DNA of 64,000 nucleotides, taken from Bryum argenteum. Taxonomy: Eukaryota; Streptophyta; Bryopsida; Bryales; Bryaceae. The notes beneath the pieces are model-generated. The model searched no databases, was not told where the DNA came from, and saw only the letters and a list, made by a program, of their open reading frames with translations. The stretch is from assembly GCA_037043015.1 (NCBI GenBank), contig CM073325.1, forward strand, positions 9,961,001 through 10,025,000, in the 5' to 3' direction. A program made the position numbers and the translations under genes. Shown piece after piece: positions 22,958 to 34,424 of the stretch; the stretch's first letter is position 1; the number at the start of each line of letters is the position of its first letter.

Positions 22958-22961
22958 TTAA

Positions 22962-23815
22962 GAAGTAAACAAAACAAGAACTCATCTGTAAGTTTTTCAC
23001 ACAAAAAGCAGCATGTACCTAGGATTGATTGAGTGTCCCTATAAATATTACTTACATTTAGGTGTGTACTTGAATGTGCCCTTAGCTTTTAAATATGATG
23101 CCTGGTCCAAGGGTGTAGATTCTTGGAACGACATCTAACGCCTAATTATCTTGATCTCACTCTAGCTACCACATACAACTAGCAATATTATTAAAGTCAA
23201 AAACCTGAAAAACATTGATATACCCAGACATGAGGTTGAGCATTTTTGATTGGTGCTTAAAATCATTTTAATCCTTGCAGACTGGACAATTTGAGTCAAC
23301 TCAACCTAAGAAAAATCAAGACTATTTAACAAGGATCATAAAATTCTGTATATCGGATTGGACTATCTGGTGAAGGTAAGTGAAGAGAATCTACTCCAGC
23401 CGCAAAATAACATGATTGCTTTACCTGTGATAATATTCACAACTTTCATACTCAAATTTAAACTATGTTATCGCTATTGGAACTCAAACAGTATCGGCAT
23501 ACTCACTTCATATATATAATCACAAGAAAAACTTCAACCTACAATCATTTGTTCAAAAAATCAATCAACCACAAATGTGAGCGGTTATTGGCATGTCTGC
23601 GATATCAAGAACTGCACACCATAGCTAACTGGAACTCGATGAGCTTGTGCGATGAGAGAGAGGGTCAATGTTCTCAGCATTGTAGTTCTTTGAACGTTAG
23701 TGTACGCAAGTGCAAGCGGGTACCAACACATCAACTAATGTGTAATTTGATTATTGTGTATATAAAAACTTGTACAAAGTTTCACAGGAAAACATTCTAG
23801 ATTTTTTGAACTCAC
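22962..23815. other. No gene seen
   Basis: AT-rich spacer between the transposon and copy D. The 111-codon frame at 23465-23800 has no signal peptide, domain or family resemblance and is not supported. Confidence 0.5.
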
Positions 23816-23852
23816 TCAGTAAGCCAGACCGCCAGAAACATGAAAGATTCCC

Positions 23853-24182
23853 TCATGGATCGGAGGACTTTGGAGGTCTGTCTGGATCATTAGGTGCCAG
23901 TACGCTTCTTCGAGGCCTGCTTTGATGATCCATGGCAGAGGGATTGTCCACCAGTCTGACATTCTCCGGAATCCCTCGGCACCCTTGTGGCTCTTCATTC
24001 TGGTCCATTACTAAGGTTGCATCGTGCGAGTGCAACACGGATTTGACCTCCTCCGCCACCTCGTTGTGGACAGGATTCGATCCTTCGACCGGAACGATGA
24101 CCGCTCGACTGCTGCATTCATGAAGCTGCACGAGTGCCAGCATCAGAATGAAACTGAGTGCCACACCACCCCTTTCCGCCAT
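23853..24182 (-). CDS. Secreted prepropeptide, copy D
   Basis: A 109-residue precursor. Signal peptide about 1-27 (MAERGGVALSFILMLALVQL). The acidic middle has EEVKSVLHSHDATLVMDQNEE; GCRGIP replaces the GSRRMP of other copies. Arg-Arg at 91-92 is followed by a 17-residue tail, SVLAPNDPDRPPKSSDP, the Pro-rich family signature. The start is ATG 24182 as in the other copies; the open frame runs further upstream. It is the closest relative of frameshifted copy A, and its upstream DNA gives the uninterrupted version of A's promoter. Likely secreted; receptor and role unknown. Confidence 0.75.
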   Translation of the reverse strand: MAERGGVALSFILMLALVQLHECSSRAVIVPVEGSNPVHNEVAEEVKSVLHSHDATLVMDQNEEPQGCRGIPENVRLVDNPSAMDHQSRPRRSVLAPNDPDRPPKSSDP

Positions 24183-24189
24183 AGCTCGC

Positions 24190-25740
24190 AGCAATGGAGA
24201 GAATGATGGGTGTGTGCCCAGTTTACTTTGGTATCTTATGGTGAGCTTCGAAACCCTCCTCTTAATGAAAAGAGGCTTTCTCAAGTTCACCCACAAGAAA
24301 CTTCCACGGTTGAGTGTTTGAATCAGTTTCTTTGACAAGGGTCAAAAGGAGTTCAACGCACTTTAGCACGCCCTTGCCTCGAACACCGTACTCATTTGTT
24401 ATAAATTTTCGAAGTACGGATAACCGCTTCTGAATATCTGAAAAATCTATGCATGCGATGTTATTATTGAGCACAGGAAGCTTAATACAATGTTCTTGGA
24501 AAGGAGGTGCACCACGATTGTCGCGAAAGGAGCACAGTACAGTTCTTCAGGAATAGACCTGTAGTCAGCTAGTTTGTACGATAAATTGCACTTTCCGGGA
24601 TCATGATGTGATGGTATTTTGAATATACTCTGCCGACTGTCTGGTTGAATCAATGAAAACTACTTAGTTGTTGAAACTGTGTAAAGGTGCCTGTCAATGA
24701 ATTCTTGTTCATGCAAGTACACATTAAAGCTATGTGACTTTGGTGCTCAAGTACTTGTACATTTGTAGAGGTAGATATTTTTGAGGTTCTGCAATATTGT
24801 CATGGTGATTAATATTAGAGTAGGTCAATGTATTTGATGGCGTATGTTGAAACCTAATCAAATCATGATGCTGTGTACCACAAAGATGTTGATGAAAGTA
24901 GCATTTGAATACTGAAGTGTTGACTTGAATAAGTGTTAGATTTAGGGTGAGTCCTTATGGCTACTTTTGAAGTTTTTATAAAATAATAGAGGTTTTATAT
25001 GTTTTTATATTAAACGTCATGTTTTTGATGCAACCAATATTTTTGAAAACCCATCTTCACATGCCAATTTAGTCAGAGATTGTTTTTATGGAGAAACTGC
25101 AAATTTTGTGAAAGAGCAATCACAAAGGAATCAAAATTTTCTAACTTAAGTTTTCTTCTCTTTAGTTATGATTCTGAACTTAGGTGATGTCATAAGTGTT
25201 CCTAAACTGATCAAGGTGTGGTGTACATTTGAGGATCGAGGAACTTGAAGACTACAATTATCCTCATGGGAACTTAGCCAACATTGTTTCTTATGCTAGC
25301 TACTCAAAATATGAGGAAGTTGACTTGTATTGTTCTTTACTATAATTTTGTTCTTCTCCCTGAAATCACAATATTAAGTATAAGTATGGTAGAGAGCCAA
25401 GTCACTTAACCTATTACACTGTTGAATGTACGATAAATCAAAGAGCAAGTAAAGTTGACAACTAATAACTCATAATTATTTAGTGCACCACTCTTGATTT
25501 TCTTAGATCAAAACAGAAAGAGTATGCAATGAAAATGGCACAACAACCTTGCGGCACTCAAGGAGTCACTTGACACAAAAAAAATGTTTTGTGTTGTTCT
25601 TAAAATTGAGCAATAATAAGTAAAGAACAATACAAGTCCAAACTAAACTTTATAAAACCTTTCAATTCAGCAAGTGACAACTTATCATAGCCTTAGCAAA
25701 ACACCAATTTTTGTCATAATTAGCAAAATCCACACCGCCA
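24190..25740 (-). repeat. Duplicated 5' flank of peptide copy D
   Basis: No gene is seen. It is a tandem unit shared with the flanks of A, B and E: GTGAGCTTCGAAACC (24241), CACTTTCCGGGATCATGATG (about 24590), CAAGGTGTGGTGTACATTTG (about 25214), and a block with CACAACAACCTTGCGGCACTC near 25542. The distance from copy D to copy E is 1.9 kb, which is the unit length. Confidence 0.7.
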
Positions 25741-25752
25741 GGAAAGGTTCCC

Positions 25753-26082
25753 TCAGGGCGGTGAGGTCGGTGGAGGTTCGTCTGGCCCATTACTGATCGT
25801 TAGTTCTCTCCGAAGGCTGCTTCGATGATGCATGGCAGAGGCTTTATCCACCGACGCGGAAATCTTCGGCATCCTTCGGCTCCCTTGGAGCTCTTCATCG
25901 TGATCCAATACTAGTATTGCATCGTGTGACTGCTCCACGAATTCGACCTCCTCATGCTCACGGTTGTGAACTGCTTTGGTACCATCACGCGGAAGATTGA
26001 AAGCTCGGCTGCTGCATTCATGGAGCTGCACGAGTGCCAACAACAGAATGAAACTGAGTGCCACACCACCCCTGCCCGCCAT
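25753..26082 (-). CDS. Secreted prepropeptide, copy E
   Basis: A 109-residue precursor, very similar to copy C. Signal peptide about 1-27. The middle contains EEVEFVEQSHDAILVLDHDEE and GSRRMP (about 67-72). Arg-Arg at 91-92 precedes the 17-residue tail ELTISNGPDEPPPTSPP. The start ATG is 26082; a TATA box lies 91 nt upstream. A few residues after the first Pro-Arg are deleted relative to C (HNREHEEVEF against HNRERLHEVTEEVEF), which shows how freely the propeptide varies while the tail keeps its length. Confidence 0.76.
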   Translation of the reverse strand: MAGRGGVALSFILLLALVQLHECSSRAFNLPRDGTKAVHNREHEEVEFVEQSHDAILVLDHDEELQGSRRMPKISASVDKASAMHHRSSLRRELTISNGPDEPPPTSPP

Positions 26083-26172
26083 AGCTGGGTGCAACTAATC
26101 TGCTGTCAGTGATGGAGAATGTTGCTGTGCGCAGTTCTCATGTGTATCTGATTGTGAGCTTTGCAGGTAATC

Positions 26173-26180
26173 TCTTTATA
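26173..26180 (-). promoter_or_regulatory. TATA box of copy E
   Basis: TATAAAGA on the minus strand, 91 nt from the ATG, followed by GATTACCTGCAAAGCTCACA. It corresponds to the TATA boxes of copies B and G. Confidence 0.65.
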
Positions 26181-26189
26181 CTACGCTGG

Positions 26190-27700
26190 AGACTTTCTTC
26201 TGTTCACCCAGAATTCCGGCTGAGTATTTTAACCAGAAGTGTCATTCTTCGAACATCGTACTCATTTGTTACGTCATTTCATAGATTGGAATTCTTAAAA
26301 GACGATGCATGCGAGGTTATTATTGAGCACAGAAAGCTTATAAAATTCTTGGAGGCCAGAAGGTTCTTGGAAAGGAGGTGCACCGCAACTGTCTCAACAC
26401 GCGCACGGGACAGTTCTCCAGGAATAGACCTGCAGTCAGCTAGTGCGTACAATAAATTGCACTTTCCGGGATCATGATGTGAATGATGGTATTTCGAATA
26501 TATTTCGCCGACTGTCTGGTTTATTACTGTCCACTGCTTAGTTGGTGAAACTGTGTAAAAGGTGCCGGACAATTCTGTTCATGCAAGCACACACTAAAGC
26601 TATCGTGTGATTTTATTTGCTCAAGAAAATCTGCAGAGGTGGATATGTTTGAGGTTTTACTATGTTGTTTTACTTTGGTGATAGATCTAGAGTAGGTACG
26701 TCAATGTCCGTCAATGTCTTTCGACGCTTGTGTTGATACCAAATGAAACCGTGATGACTTATGCCACAAAGATGTAAGTTGATAAGAGTAGCATGTGAAT
26801 ATTAAAGTGTTGTCATGAATAAGTGTTACATTTAGGGTAAGTCCACATGGCCACTTTCAGAGTTTGTATAAAACAATAGAGGTTTCAAATGTTTCCTAAA
26901 ATAAACCTAATATTTTTTATGTAACCAATATTATATGAAAAGTTTACCCATTTTCACCTGCCAACTTAGTTAAGAAAGTTTTTATGGAGAATCTGCAAAC
27001 TTTCTAGAAGAACAATTATGCCAAAGGAATCAATTTTTTCTAACTTCTCTTCTCTTAGTTAAGTTATGATTCTGAACTTAGGTGATGTCATGAGTGTTTC
27101 TAAATTGATCAAGTTGTAGTATACATTTGAGAAGCAAGGAACTTGAAGGCTAGAGTTATCCTCTTGGGAAATTAGGCAACACTCTTTCTTGTGCTAATCA
27201 AAAAATGAGCAAGTCTCTTAACTTGTCAAAGATCACTAGTTTGTATTTCTCGCTAAAATCACAAAATTAAGTGCAAGTATGGTAGAAATCCACTTAGACG
27301 ATTAATCAATTACACTATTGAATGTATGTTGAAAACCAAGAGCAAATTCAATTGTGAAGACTAAGGCATTGACAACTAATGATTCATAAAGGAATGCATC
27401 CTTCCTCATACTCAAACAACAGTACATGTTGGCTAGACTTTTATACAAAATTCTTTATGACAAATTCTAGAAGGGGTTAAAGACTCATGCTTTGGGTATA
27501 TTTAGTCTTATACTTACTTTGCCCATGCACTCAAATTGCTCACATGACTAACTTCACTACAAATTTGCCATGCTAAAATCTGAGTCAATATTGAATAGGA
27601 TATCTTAACTCGTCAGCATACATAGATAGTGGTGAAATCTACAATAGAGACAGGACCGTTATCTCATCACTGTATATCCCTAAGTATCTGGACGTCGAAG
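26190..27700 (-). repeat. Duplicated 5' flank of peptide copy E
   Basis: No gene is seen. It holds the same landmarks as the other units: AAATTGCACTTTCCGGGATC (about 26453), TTACATTTAGGGTAAGTCCA (about 26826) and a block with GAACTTGAAGGCTAGAGTTA near 27140. It ends just before copy F. Confidence 0.65.
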
Positions 27701-27738
27701 TAAGTCACTCAGTAAGCCACTGCGCCTAAAAGTTCTCC

Positions 27739-28089
27739 TCAGTCTCTCCCGCTTGTAATTGGAGTAGGGTCTTTGCATACACAATTTAAGTTTCTTCCAC
27801 AGATGTATCGATGATCCATGTCGTCTGTGGGGGTGGCAGAGGCATCGTCCACCGATATGGAACTCTCCGGCATTCTTCGGCTCCCTTGCACCTCTTCCTC
27901 AATGTGGTCCAATACTTGCGAATGCTCCGCGAATTTGACCTCCTTCGCTACCTCGTGCAGCCGCTCATGGTCGTCGACTGCTTTGGCTCCATCCCGCGGA
28001 AGCATGAATGCTCGGCTGGTGCATTCTTGAAGCTGCACCAGTGCCAACAACAGAAAGAAACACAGCGCCACACCACTACTGTCCGCCAT
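27739..28089 (-). CDS. Secreted prepropeptide, copy F
   Basis: A 116-residue precursor and the most diverged minus-strand copy. Signal peptide about 1-27 (MADSSGVALCFFLLLALVQL). The propeptide keeps the acidic block, GSRRMP (about 69-74) and SISVDDAS. The tail NLNCVCKDPTPITSGRD follows CGR and has two cysteines. It resembles the copy B tail (LNCACKEDPPP) rather than the RR plus PDxPP type. The start ATG 28089 is also the frame start. It is the last minus-strand member; the next gene, G, is divergent. Confidence 0.7.
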   Translation of the reverse strand: MADSSGVALCFFLLLALVQLQECTSRAFMLPRDGAKAVDDHERLHEVAKEVKFAEHSQVLDHIEEEVQGSRRMPESSISVDDASATPTDDMDHRYICGRNLNCVCKDPTPITSGRD

Positions 28090-29215
28090 AGCTTGCTACA
28101 ATCGATCTGCTGTGGGGGATAAAATGATGTAGTGTCCAGTTCTTCTCTGTATCTGATTTTGAGATTTGGAGACTTTCTGAAGTACACGCGGTATTGTGGC
28201 TGAGCATAGTTACTATGACAATTTCGAATGGATCGCATTGACAAGGTCAGGAGGAGTTTAACGCGCTTTGGCATGCACAATTCTCAATCGTTCCCCGTAT
28301 TCTCACAGTGTCAGTCATGTTTTCTCGATGTCGATGCGAGGAAAGGTACTATTGGGCAATCAAGCCTTATTATAAGTTAGGAGGATAGATCTCGGAAAGG
28401 AGGTGCTCTTCACTCGTCTCGGTACTCCAAGAAAGTGACCTGGATATGTGTGCACTCCAGTGTCCTTCACTTGATCCTGTCGTGATTGCAATTATAAAAT
28501 TTCATGCCCCCATGGAAATGCCCCCACAATGGTCACTCACTGGTTGTTAAAATGAATTGTCGTCGACGAGGTCACGCACTCACGCATGAAGATGCGAGGA
28601 AATGCTTGTATGTAAATGCAAGTACAAATGACGACAAACTTCACATGGTGGTCCTCGAAGTAGATTGAAGATTTTGGCAAATATTGACGAGGCAACAGCA
28701 GAAGAAAACACAGACACCAAAAACTATCACTACGGTAAAATATTCAGCCGGGGTATCACGTAAGCAAACAAGTACCGTCACAGTATATCAAAGTCTCACC
28801 CACTCATATAACAAGAAAAAGAACCAAATGAAAAATAATCACCATCGTCAAGAACAGCACAAGAAGTCAAATTATTATAATGCACTACTACTTGGACAAC
28901 AAGTTTTTCAATATCAATACCAATAACAAAATGATCATACTTGACAAATGTGTGCGGTTACTTTACCTTGGCACAAAAATTCAAAATGCCATAAGAAGAG
29001 AACTCGTAAAAGGCAGTGGAATGAGTATTGTGCATGACATTTTAATCCTCCTGATTTAAAATAAGGCGGCTTGTATGCTTATTGCAAACTTGCATAACAC
29101 ATGAGTACATAATGCATGCTAAAGTGCGAAGAATCCCTGGCTTTTGACACTTGCGAATGGAGCTCATTAAAGTGATCATGTAGAGATTTGCAACTTGAGA
29201 TTCAAAGCTCCGTTC
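28090..29215. other. Divergent intergenic region F/G
   Basis: The array changes orientation here, so the region holds the promoters of both F and G. Near F (about 28130-28260) words such as GACAAGGTCAGGAGGAGTTTAACGC match the flanks of other minus-strand copies. The 80-codon frame 28684-28926 is Gln/Lys/Thr-rich with no signal peptide and is not supported. Confidence 0.5.
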
Positions 29216-29223
29216 TATAAAGA
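29216..29223 (+). promoter_or_regulatory. TATA box of copy G
   Basis: TATAAAGA, 97 nt before the ATG of G, followed by GATCAGCTGCAAAGCTCACAG. It matches the promoters of copies B and E in mirror orientation, so G was copied from, or inverted relative to, the minus-strand set. Confidence 0.65.
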
Positions 29224-29319
29224 GATCAGCTGCAAAGCTCACAGCTAGCCAATCAAATACACAGTAGAAGTGGGTACATTAATTATCTGTCTCCCTCAAG
29301 AGATCGATTGTAGTGAGCT

Positions 29320-29574
29320 ATGGCGAGCAGGGGTGGTGTGGCACTGAGTTTCATTCTGTTGCTGGCATTCGTGCATGCAGTTTCATGAGTGCAGCAGTCG
29401 AGCATTGATCCTTCCGGTCGAACTCAAGAATCGAATCCTGTCGACATCGAGGTTGCTTCCGTGGAGCATTCTCCTGCCGTGCAGTTGAGATTTCTTTGCA
29501 GTATTCGGAGAATGTTACAACATCTTGTTAATGCTCCAGACGCGCCCCCAATCACAAGCCCGATGAAGCCATGA
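29320..29574 (+). pseudogene. Peptide gene copy G, frameshifted
   Basis: ATG 29320 begins MASRGGVALSFILLLAFV as in the family. A tandem duplication of TGCA (GTGCATGCAG) then shifts the frame and TGA at 29386-29388 ends it after 22 codons. The signal-peptide end is readable one frame over. A further 5-nt insertion near 29420 leads to the frame that carries SNPVDIEV, then Arg-Arg and the tail MLQHLVNAPDAPPITSPMKP. All family landmarks are present but in two frames. It is a recent pseudogene with an intact TATA box. Confidence 0.78.
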
Positions 29575-31790
29575 TGAAGGCGTTGTGCCACTAGAAGCAG
29601 GTCCTGGAAGCGTTTAGGAATTATACTACACTAGCCTTACACTAGTCATTGCAAATCTTGGCTAACACAAGGCACTTAAGTTTAAGAAGATTTCTACATA
29701 TTTTGTGTGTATGGGTTTTTAAATTTAGATTCTCATATGCTTTAGTTTTAGACAGACAATATAGTTTGTGGAAGTGGAACCTTGCAACAAGAATTTTTGG
29801 TTTAGGCAAGTCGAGATTAATTTTGTGTACAACAATTTCAATAATTTGACAGAGTCCAAGAAGTGCCACATGTGTGAATAAATATTTGCACTATGAATCA
29901 CATTGGTTGATGTCACTGAGATTATTGTTTCAGAGAATGTTTTTATGAGATTTGTGAAGCTTCCTCATTTTCTTGATGTTAGCATATGCTACTAACAATT
30001 CTTTGCACACTACTCCTTGACATTGCCATTGTCTGGCTCACACAAAGGCCATGGATCACCTAATGCCTTGAAGAATTCAACCATTATTACTTCCTTAAAT
30101 CAACTCACCCACCTCGGAAAATATTAGAAAGTTAGAAAATATTAGAAAATTAGAAAGTTGCAAAATGGAGGCTTTCCAATTGGATTAACTCTTGGTGCAC
30201 GCACTTCTAGAGTTGATTGAGTTTTCACTAGTGGAAACATGGCTTGCGACTATGGAGTTTTCACCAAATTTTGCACTAGAGTTTCCACCACATATAAATT
30301 TTGCTGAGTCCTAGTAAAAATGAGTAAAAAAAATATGGTAGAAACGTCAAACGTCACATGTTTTCATAGTATTGAAATTATAATATCATCAGTGACAAAA
30401 ACTTGGTAGAAACTTTACATGTTTCCATAGTATTTAAAATTATTACATCATCAGTGACAAAACCTTGTGAACTTGCTTCAAAAAATGTGCAGAAGTTTAT
30501 TTTTTTCCTCATACGAAGATTGGTAAGCTTTTCAGATTTTTCAAATATCAGAGCTGAGAATTTTGAATTTCAAAACTGTTGTTGTTTCGTCATGATTGTG
30601 AAAGCAACAGTTAGAATGTATCCTTTGAGCTCACTATATATACATGACACACTGATCATGATTGATTGTTTCCACTCTTGGACATTTTTTTAACCGCGTC
30701 CTTTTCGAGGCCCACATGTGCTCTTGAACTTCAAATAAGGTTTGTTTGCTCAACAGTGAGCTTTCCTGACTTTCATGAGCAAGTGGACACGGAGGGTAAA
30801 ATGGTCAGGCGCAAATTTTATTCAACTCACCGACTCACTGCCCAAAAATGTTTTCCTTGAATCTTTTTTGTTTCTTTGGTTGATTTCATCCTTGAAATAG
30901 ACCGTTCCCATTGGTCATCGACTAATATTGAAGATAATCTTCTTGATATGCTTTCATTAAGTAAATGGCAACCTATTACAATGAAACTCTTGCAAATTAA
31001 TCTCTTATTAGCTTTTCATAACTTGTAATCACTTTCAATCATCTTGTATATTTTTGGTCACACACTTTTTTTCACAACACAATTCTTTTAGCAAACTGTA
31101 TTCACAACATTCTCTCAAAATGCACCAAATGTCAACCAACTTTTAAGAATGTTCAACAAGATATAACGTCTACGTATACCCACAATTACTTTAGGAGTTT
31201 AGGACGAAGTATTCTATACAAAATCAGAAAAATATGCACTACTATGAAACTTAAAAACTCAACAGTGCACTCAAACCGATACAATTATGGACAAAAGTCG
31301 TATGACTAGTCAAAACTAGTCTCCGTGTATACCACAAACTTCATGTCACAAGATTCTTTAAACCACAGAATGATACAGTCATATGATAAACAATCTTAAA
31401 TAACTAGATCATGCATGACTTCTTGAAAACCAGTGAGTCATAATAGTCTCCAAGCCACACAAAAGCTACAATTCATTTTATTTAAAATTTCAAACCCCAC
31501 CTCTCTCTGAGTCAACCAAAATCACGTGCCTCCAAACACTCTCTTCAAAAAGCTAGAACCTGAAAAGGCTAGAATAGCTTATATCCATATACCCCATACC
31601 TGAGCTGACTTTAGACGTCCACATTGAAACATTGCAATACTTTCAACAAACCTCCTGAGGCCCTTTCTTCAAAGAAAATATGAACAAGATGTTCACAGTC
31701 AAAACATGCGAAAGTCTCCTCACACCAAAAGTCTATACTTCCTCTGTCCAGTCCCGTAAGTCAGACTCTCAAATCTACCTCAAGAGCTGT
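29575..31790. other. No gene seen
   Basis: About 2.2 kb of AT-rich spacer. Near 30340 and 30400 a stretch of about 60 bp with GTAGAAAC and CATGTTTTCATAGTATT is repeated in tandem. Frames at 30403-30693 and 30666-30860 have no recognisable content. Confidence 0.45.
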
Positions 31791-31924
31791 ATTTGAGAAA
31801 ACCCTATGGGACAGATTCAGTACCTTGTAACATTCTTGATGCATGTTGGAGTCCCGTTTCACTGCAATCCTTCGAGAACGACTGTCTCGCTTTGCACTTC
31901 ATCTTCCAGATCTGTGAGGGAGCT

Positions 31925-32209
31925 ATGGCGGGCAGAGCTGGTGTTGCACTGAGCTTCGTTCTATTGCTGGCGTTCGCTCAGCTCCACGAATGCAGCAGCC
32001 GAGCCTTCATTCTTCTTCCGGTCGAAGGATCGATCTCAGTCGACCACAACGCGGGAGTCAAATTCGTGAAGCATTTCGCCGCCATGCACATGAGTTTCAT
32101 TTGCTGTTTCCGAAGTGCGTTCGATCATCTTGAAGCTAATACTCCTGACCGTCCTCCACCGACCAACCCATCTATTGATGAGGAAATCACTCAATCGTTT
32201 GAGATTTAG
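31925..32209 (+). CDS. Secreted prepropeptide, copy H
   Basis: A 94-residue precursor with a short propeptide. Signal peptide about 1-27 (MAGRAGVALSFVLLLAFAQL). The middle lacks the SHDATLVLD and GSRRMP blocks. Instead of Arg-Arg there is CCFRS (Arg63), then FDHLEANTPDRPPPTNP at about 66-82, the cleanest version of the family motif. A 12-residue extension SIDEEITQSFEI follows, so processing may also occur after the motif, or the stop has drifted. The start is ATG 31925 by alignment; the frame is open further upstream. No clear TATA box was found. Confidence 0.7.
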   Translation: MAGRAGVALSFVLLLAFAQLHECSSRAFILLPVEGSISVDHNAGVKFVKHFAAMHMSFICCFRSAFDHLEANTPDRPPPTNPSIDEEITQSFEI

Positions 32210-33860
32210 AAGGAGGTGAATTCCAATTCCAAGTTACAAGTAGGTATCAAGTGGTGACACTAGAGTCATAACCACTTTAAAGATGCAGTTTTTCATACTG
32301 GAATTAAAGGATTCGTCATGCGTTAGTTCTATGAAAAGTGTTCGCTATTTCACTTGTGGATGGTGAAAAGATGTGCTTCTTCAGAACTTGTGTTTGAATG
32401 ACGTCATGGTGAACCTTAACATATGATTTTTATTTTTATTTTGGGTCTTTTAGGAGTGCCTAAATTGTTTTTTCTTGCTTGGAAATTGAATGATTTTTTT
32501 ATTATAGTAGTCTTGAGAATGTACACTTGAGTAGTTGAGTTGATTTCATAGACACAAAGTGATTATATTTTTGAGTTGCACGTCCTTTTCCAAAGCGCAC
32601 ATGTGGTCTTAAAATTTAGATAATATTTTTGTGTTCAATAGATAATAGACTAAGTATGGGTTTGTTTGACTTTCAGGCTTCAGCTTATAAGAGCAAGTGG
32701 ATGATTTTTTTTTTTTTTTTTTTTTTTTTCGTGCACTTTTCTTTCATTAGAGCCACTCACAACATAGAGTGATCACATTTAAGATTGCTTTATTATTCTT
32801 TTCCAGTAAGTTTCAGCCTCTGCAAAAAAATTCCTACATCTAACATTGAATAATTTATTACAAGTTGATCATGTTAAGAAATTACGACACTTTATATTTT
32901 GAAGAATTTATGAATTAAAATATAGATGTTAAGAATTGTGTATGCTCTCATAGTCTCATTTTAATGTCTCCAACTATTCCTTTAACTAATATTTCCCCTT
33001 TAAGATTGGATTTCAATATAATAATTCTAGACGCAAATTCTACCCAATTGTTGGTTTCTAGTTGGAACAAACTATAAACCCAAAATGAGGTAGATACAAC
33101 TTGGAGATTCTCGATGGCCTCGACGCCTCATGTGAAACGTGATGCTTTTTGTAAATGATATCATTTAGACTATAGTGGGTGACTTACCACTTGAAGATGT
33201 GTAGTGTCACTGATCATATACTATGTGTGGAATCTCAAAATAAAATAATGAAAAAACGGTACACAAGAGTTTTTAATTAGTGTTACAGACGTTGTGTGAA
33301 CCGTAACAAAGTAAATGCCACAAGTCATTATAGTGTTACAACATTAATCGTCCAACCATAACACTAAGGGCCGCTTCACACAAGGCGCAAAGCCATTGAT
33401 GGGGCCAATTCATGACCAAATTCTCTCTTGTGATTGGCTTGAGGGGCTTTACATGCGGAGTCAAGGCCAACTTTTCTGAGATTATATTATAAATTTATAA
33501 TGGATGCATGGGGAATAAGTTATGACATGGCCTACTATCCACAAGTTAGGAGATACAAAAATGGAAGCTCAATTCATGGCCATATGCCGTCTCTTGATTT
33601 CATTAAAAAAATTATTCTAAAATATTTTTTTGTATACAAATCAAAAGTATGGAATGTGGTTAATAATTCAAATTGGCCCCATGGCCCTGTTTTTCCTTTT
33701 AGAAATAATCCCAAGGACTTTCATGTGGGGAGATTGGCCCTCACTTCATTAATAATTATTGTTTGATAAGTTCTCCAAGTGGCCCATGGAGCCAATTGGG
33801 CTCAAAATATGAGTAAATTGGCGTGTAGATTTTGATGGCGCGCCTTCTCAAGTTGGTTAT
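32210..33860. other. No gene seen; long poly-T
   Basis: AT-rich spacer with a run of about 24 T at 32707-32729. From 33370 to 33800 there are several GGCCAATT and CAATTGG words in opposite orientations that may be remnants of a TIR element, but I could not fix the ends. Confidence 0.45.
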
Positions 33861-33869
33861 CGGCGTGTT

Positions 33870-34232
33870 ATGCAAATGGACACGGAACAGATACCGACGA
33901 CTTTTATTACACATCGATGTGAGGGATCGTTGCTACATGCAAAATCCTTCTATTTTATGATCTGGCGCGCGGTCTGTGCACGTTACATGGTACTACCATT
34001 CGGTGAACCAAACTTGCTTTCATGGTCACGTGACCATGGCAGCACCTCCGGCACATTCCTTCTTGAGGTCTATGTCTGGTGCGGAGCCTCCGATCCTTAT
34101 AATGTGCTCGGCACCCTCATTTGCCTACTGGAGGTTGAAGGACTAGTCTTCACATGGGCAAGAAACGCCTTGCCACGGCGTCGGCCCTTTGGCTACTACT
34201 GGCAATCTGTTCCGATTCACGGTTTGTGTTGA
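33870..34232 (+). other. Unidentified 120-codon frame
   Basis: An ATG-started open frame directly upstream of the kinase pseudogene, encoding MQMDTEQIPTTFITHRCEGS and a Trp/Leu-rich remainder. No domain, signal peptide or family link is recognised. Chance occurrence is possible. Confidence 0.2.
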
Positions 34233-34424
34233 GCTCTCACTGTCGGGTCAGCTTTCCAGGTGCAGTTGATTGAATGCGGTAGATGGTCCTGCATGCTTGC
34301 TGATTCTCCTTGCCTCTGAAAACATGCGTTACAATTGTAGTAGACATGGGTTTCCCCCAGTCTGTTTGTGTTCTTACAGTGACTCTTGTGCTTTCAGAGG
34401 TCACCGTCAGCCTCGTCGAGTGCA

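Larger units (their letters stand above)
17264..22961 (+). mobile_element. piggyBac-like transposon, decayed
   Basis: TTAA-CCCCTAAAAATCGAGG at the left and GGCTGGATTTTTAGGGG-TTAA at the right define a 5698-bp element with 12-bp inverted ends and the TTAA target of the piggyBac superfamily. It contains a broken transposase (19714-21590), upstream open frames, two very GC-rich blocks and two minisatellites. Its right 400 bp match the left of the MITE at 49740 in inverse orientation, so this is a plausible parent of the short TTAA elements nearby. Confidence 0.88.

Noticed and set aside
33870-34232. 120-codon ATG frame as a gene
   Set aside because: No domain, signal peptide or duplicate is found, so it is kept only as a low-confidence open frame.
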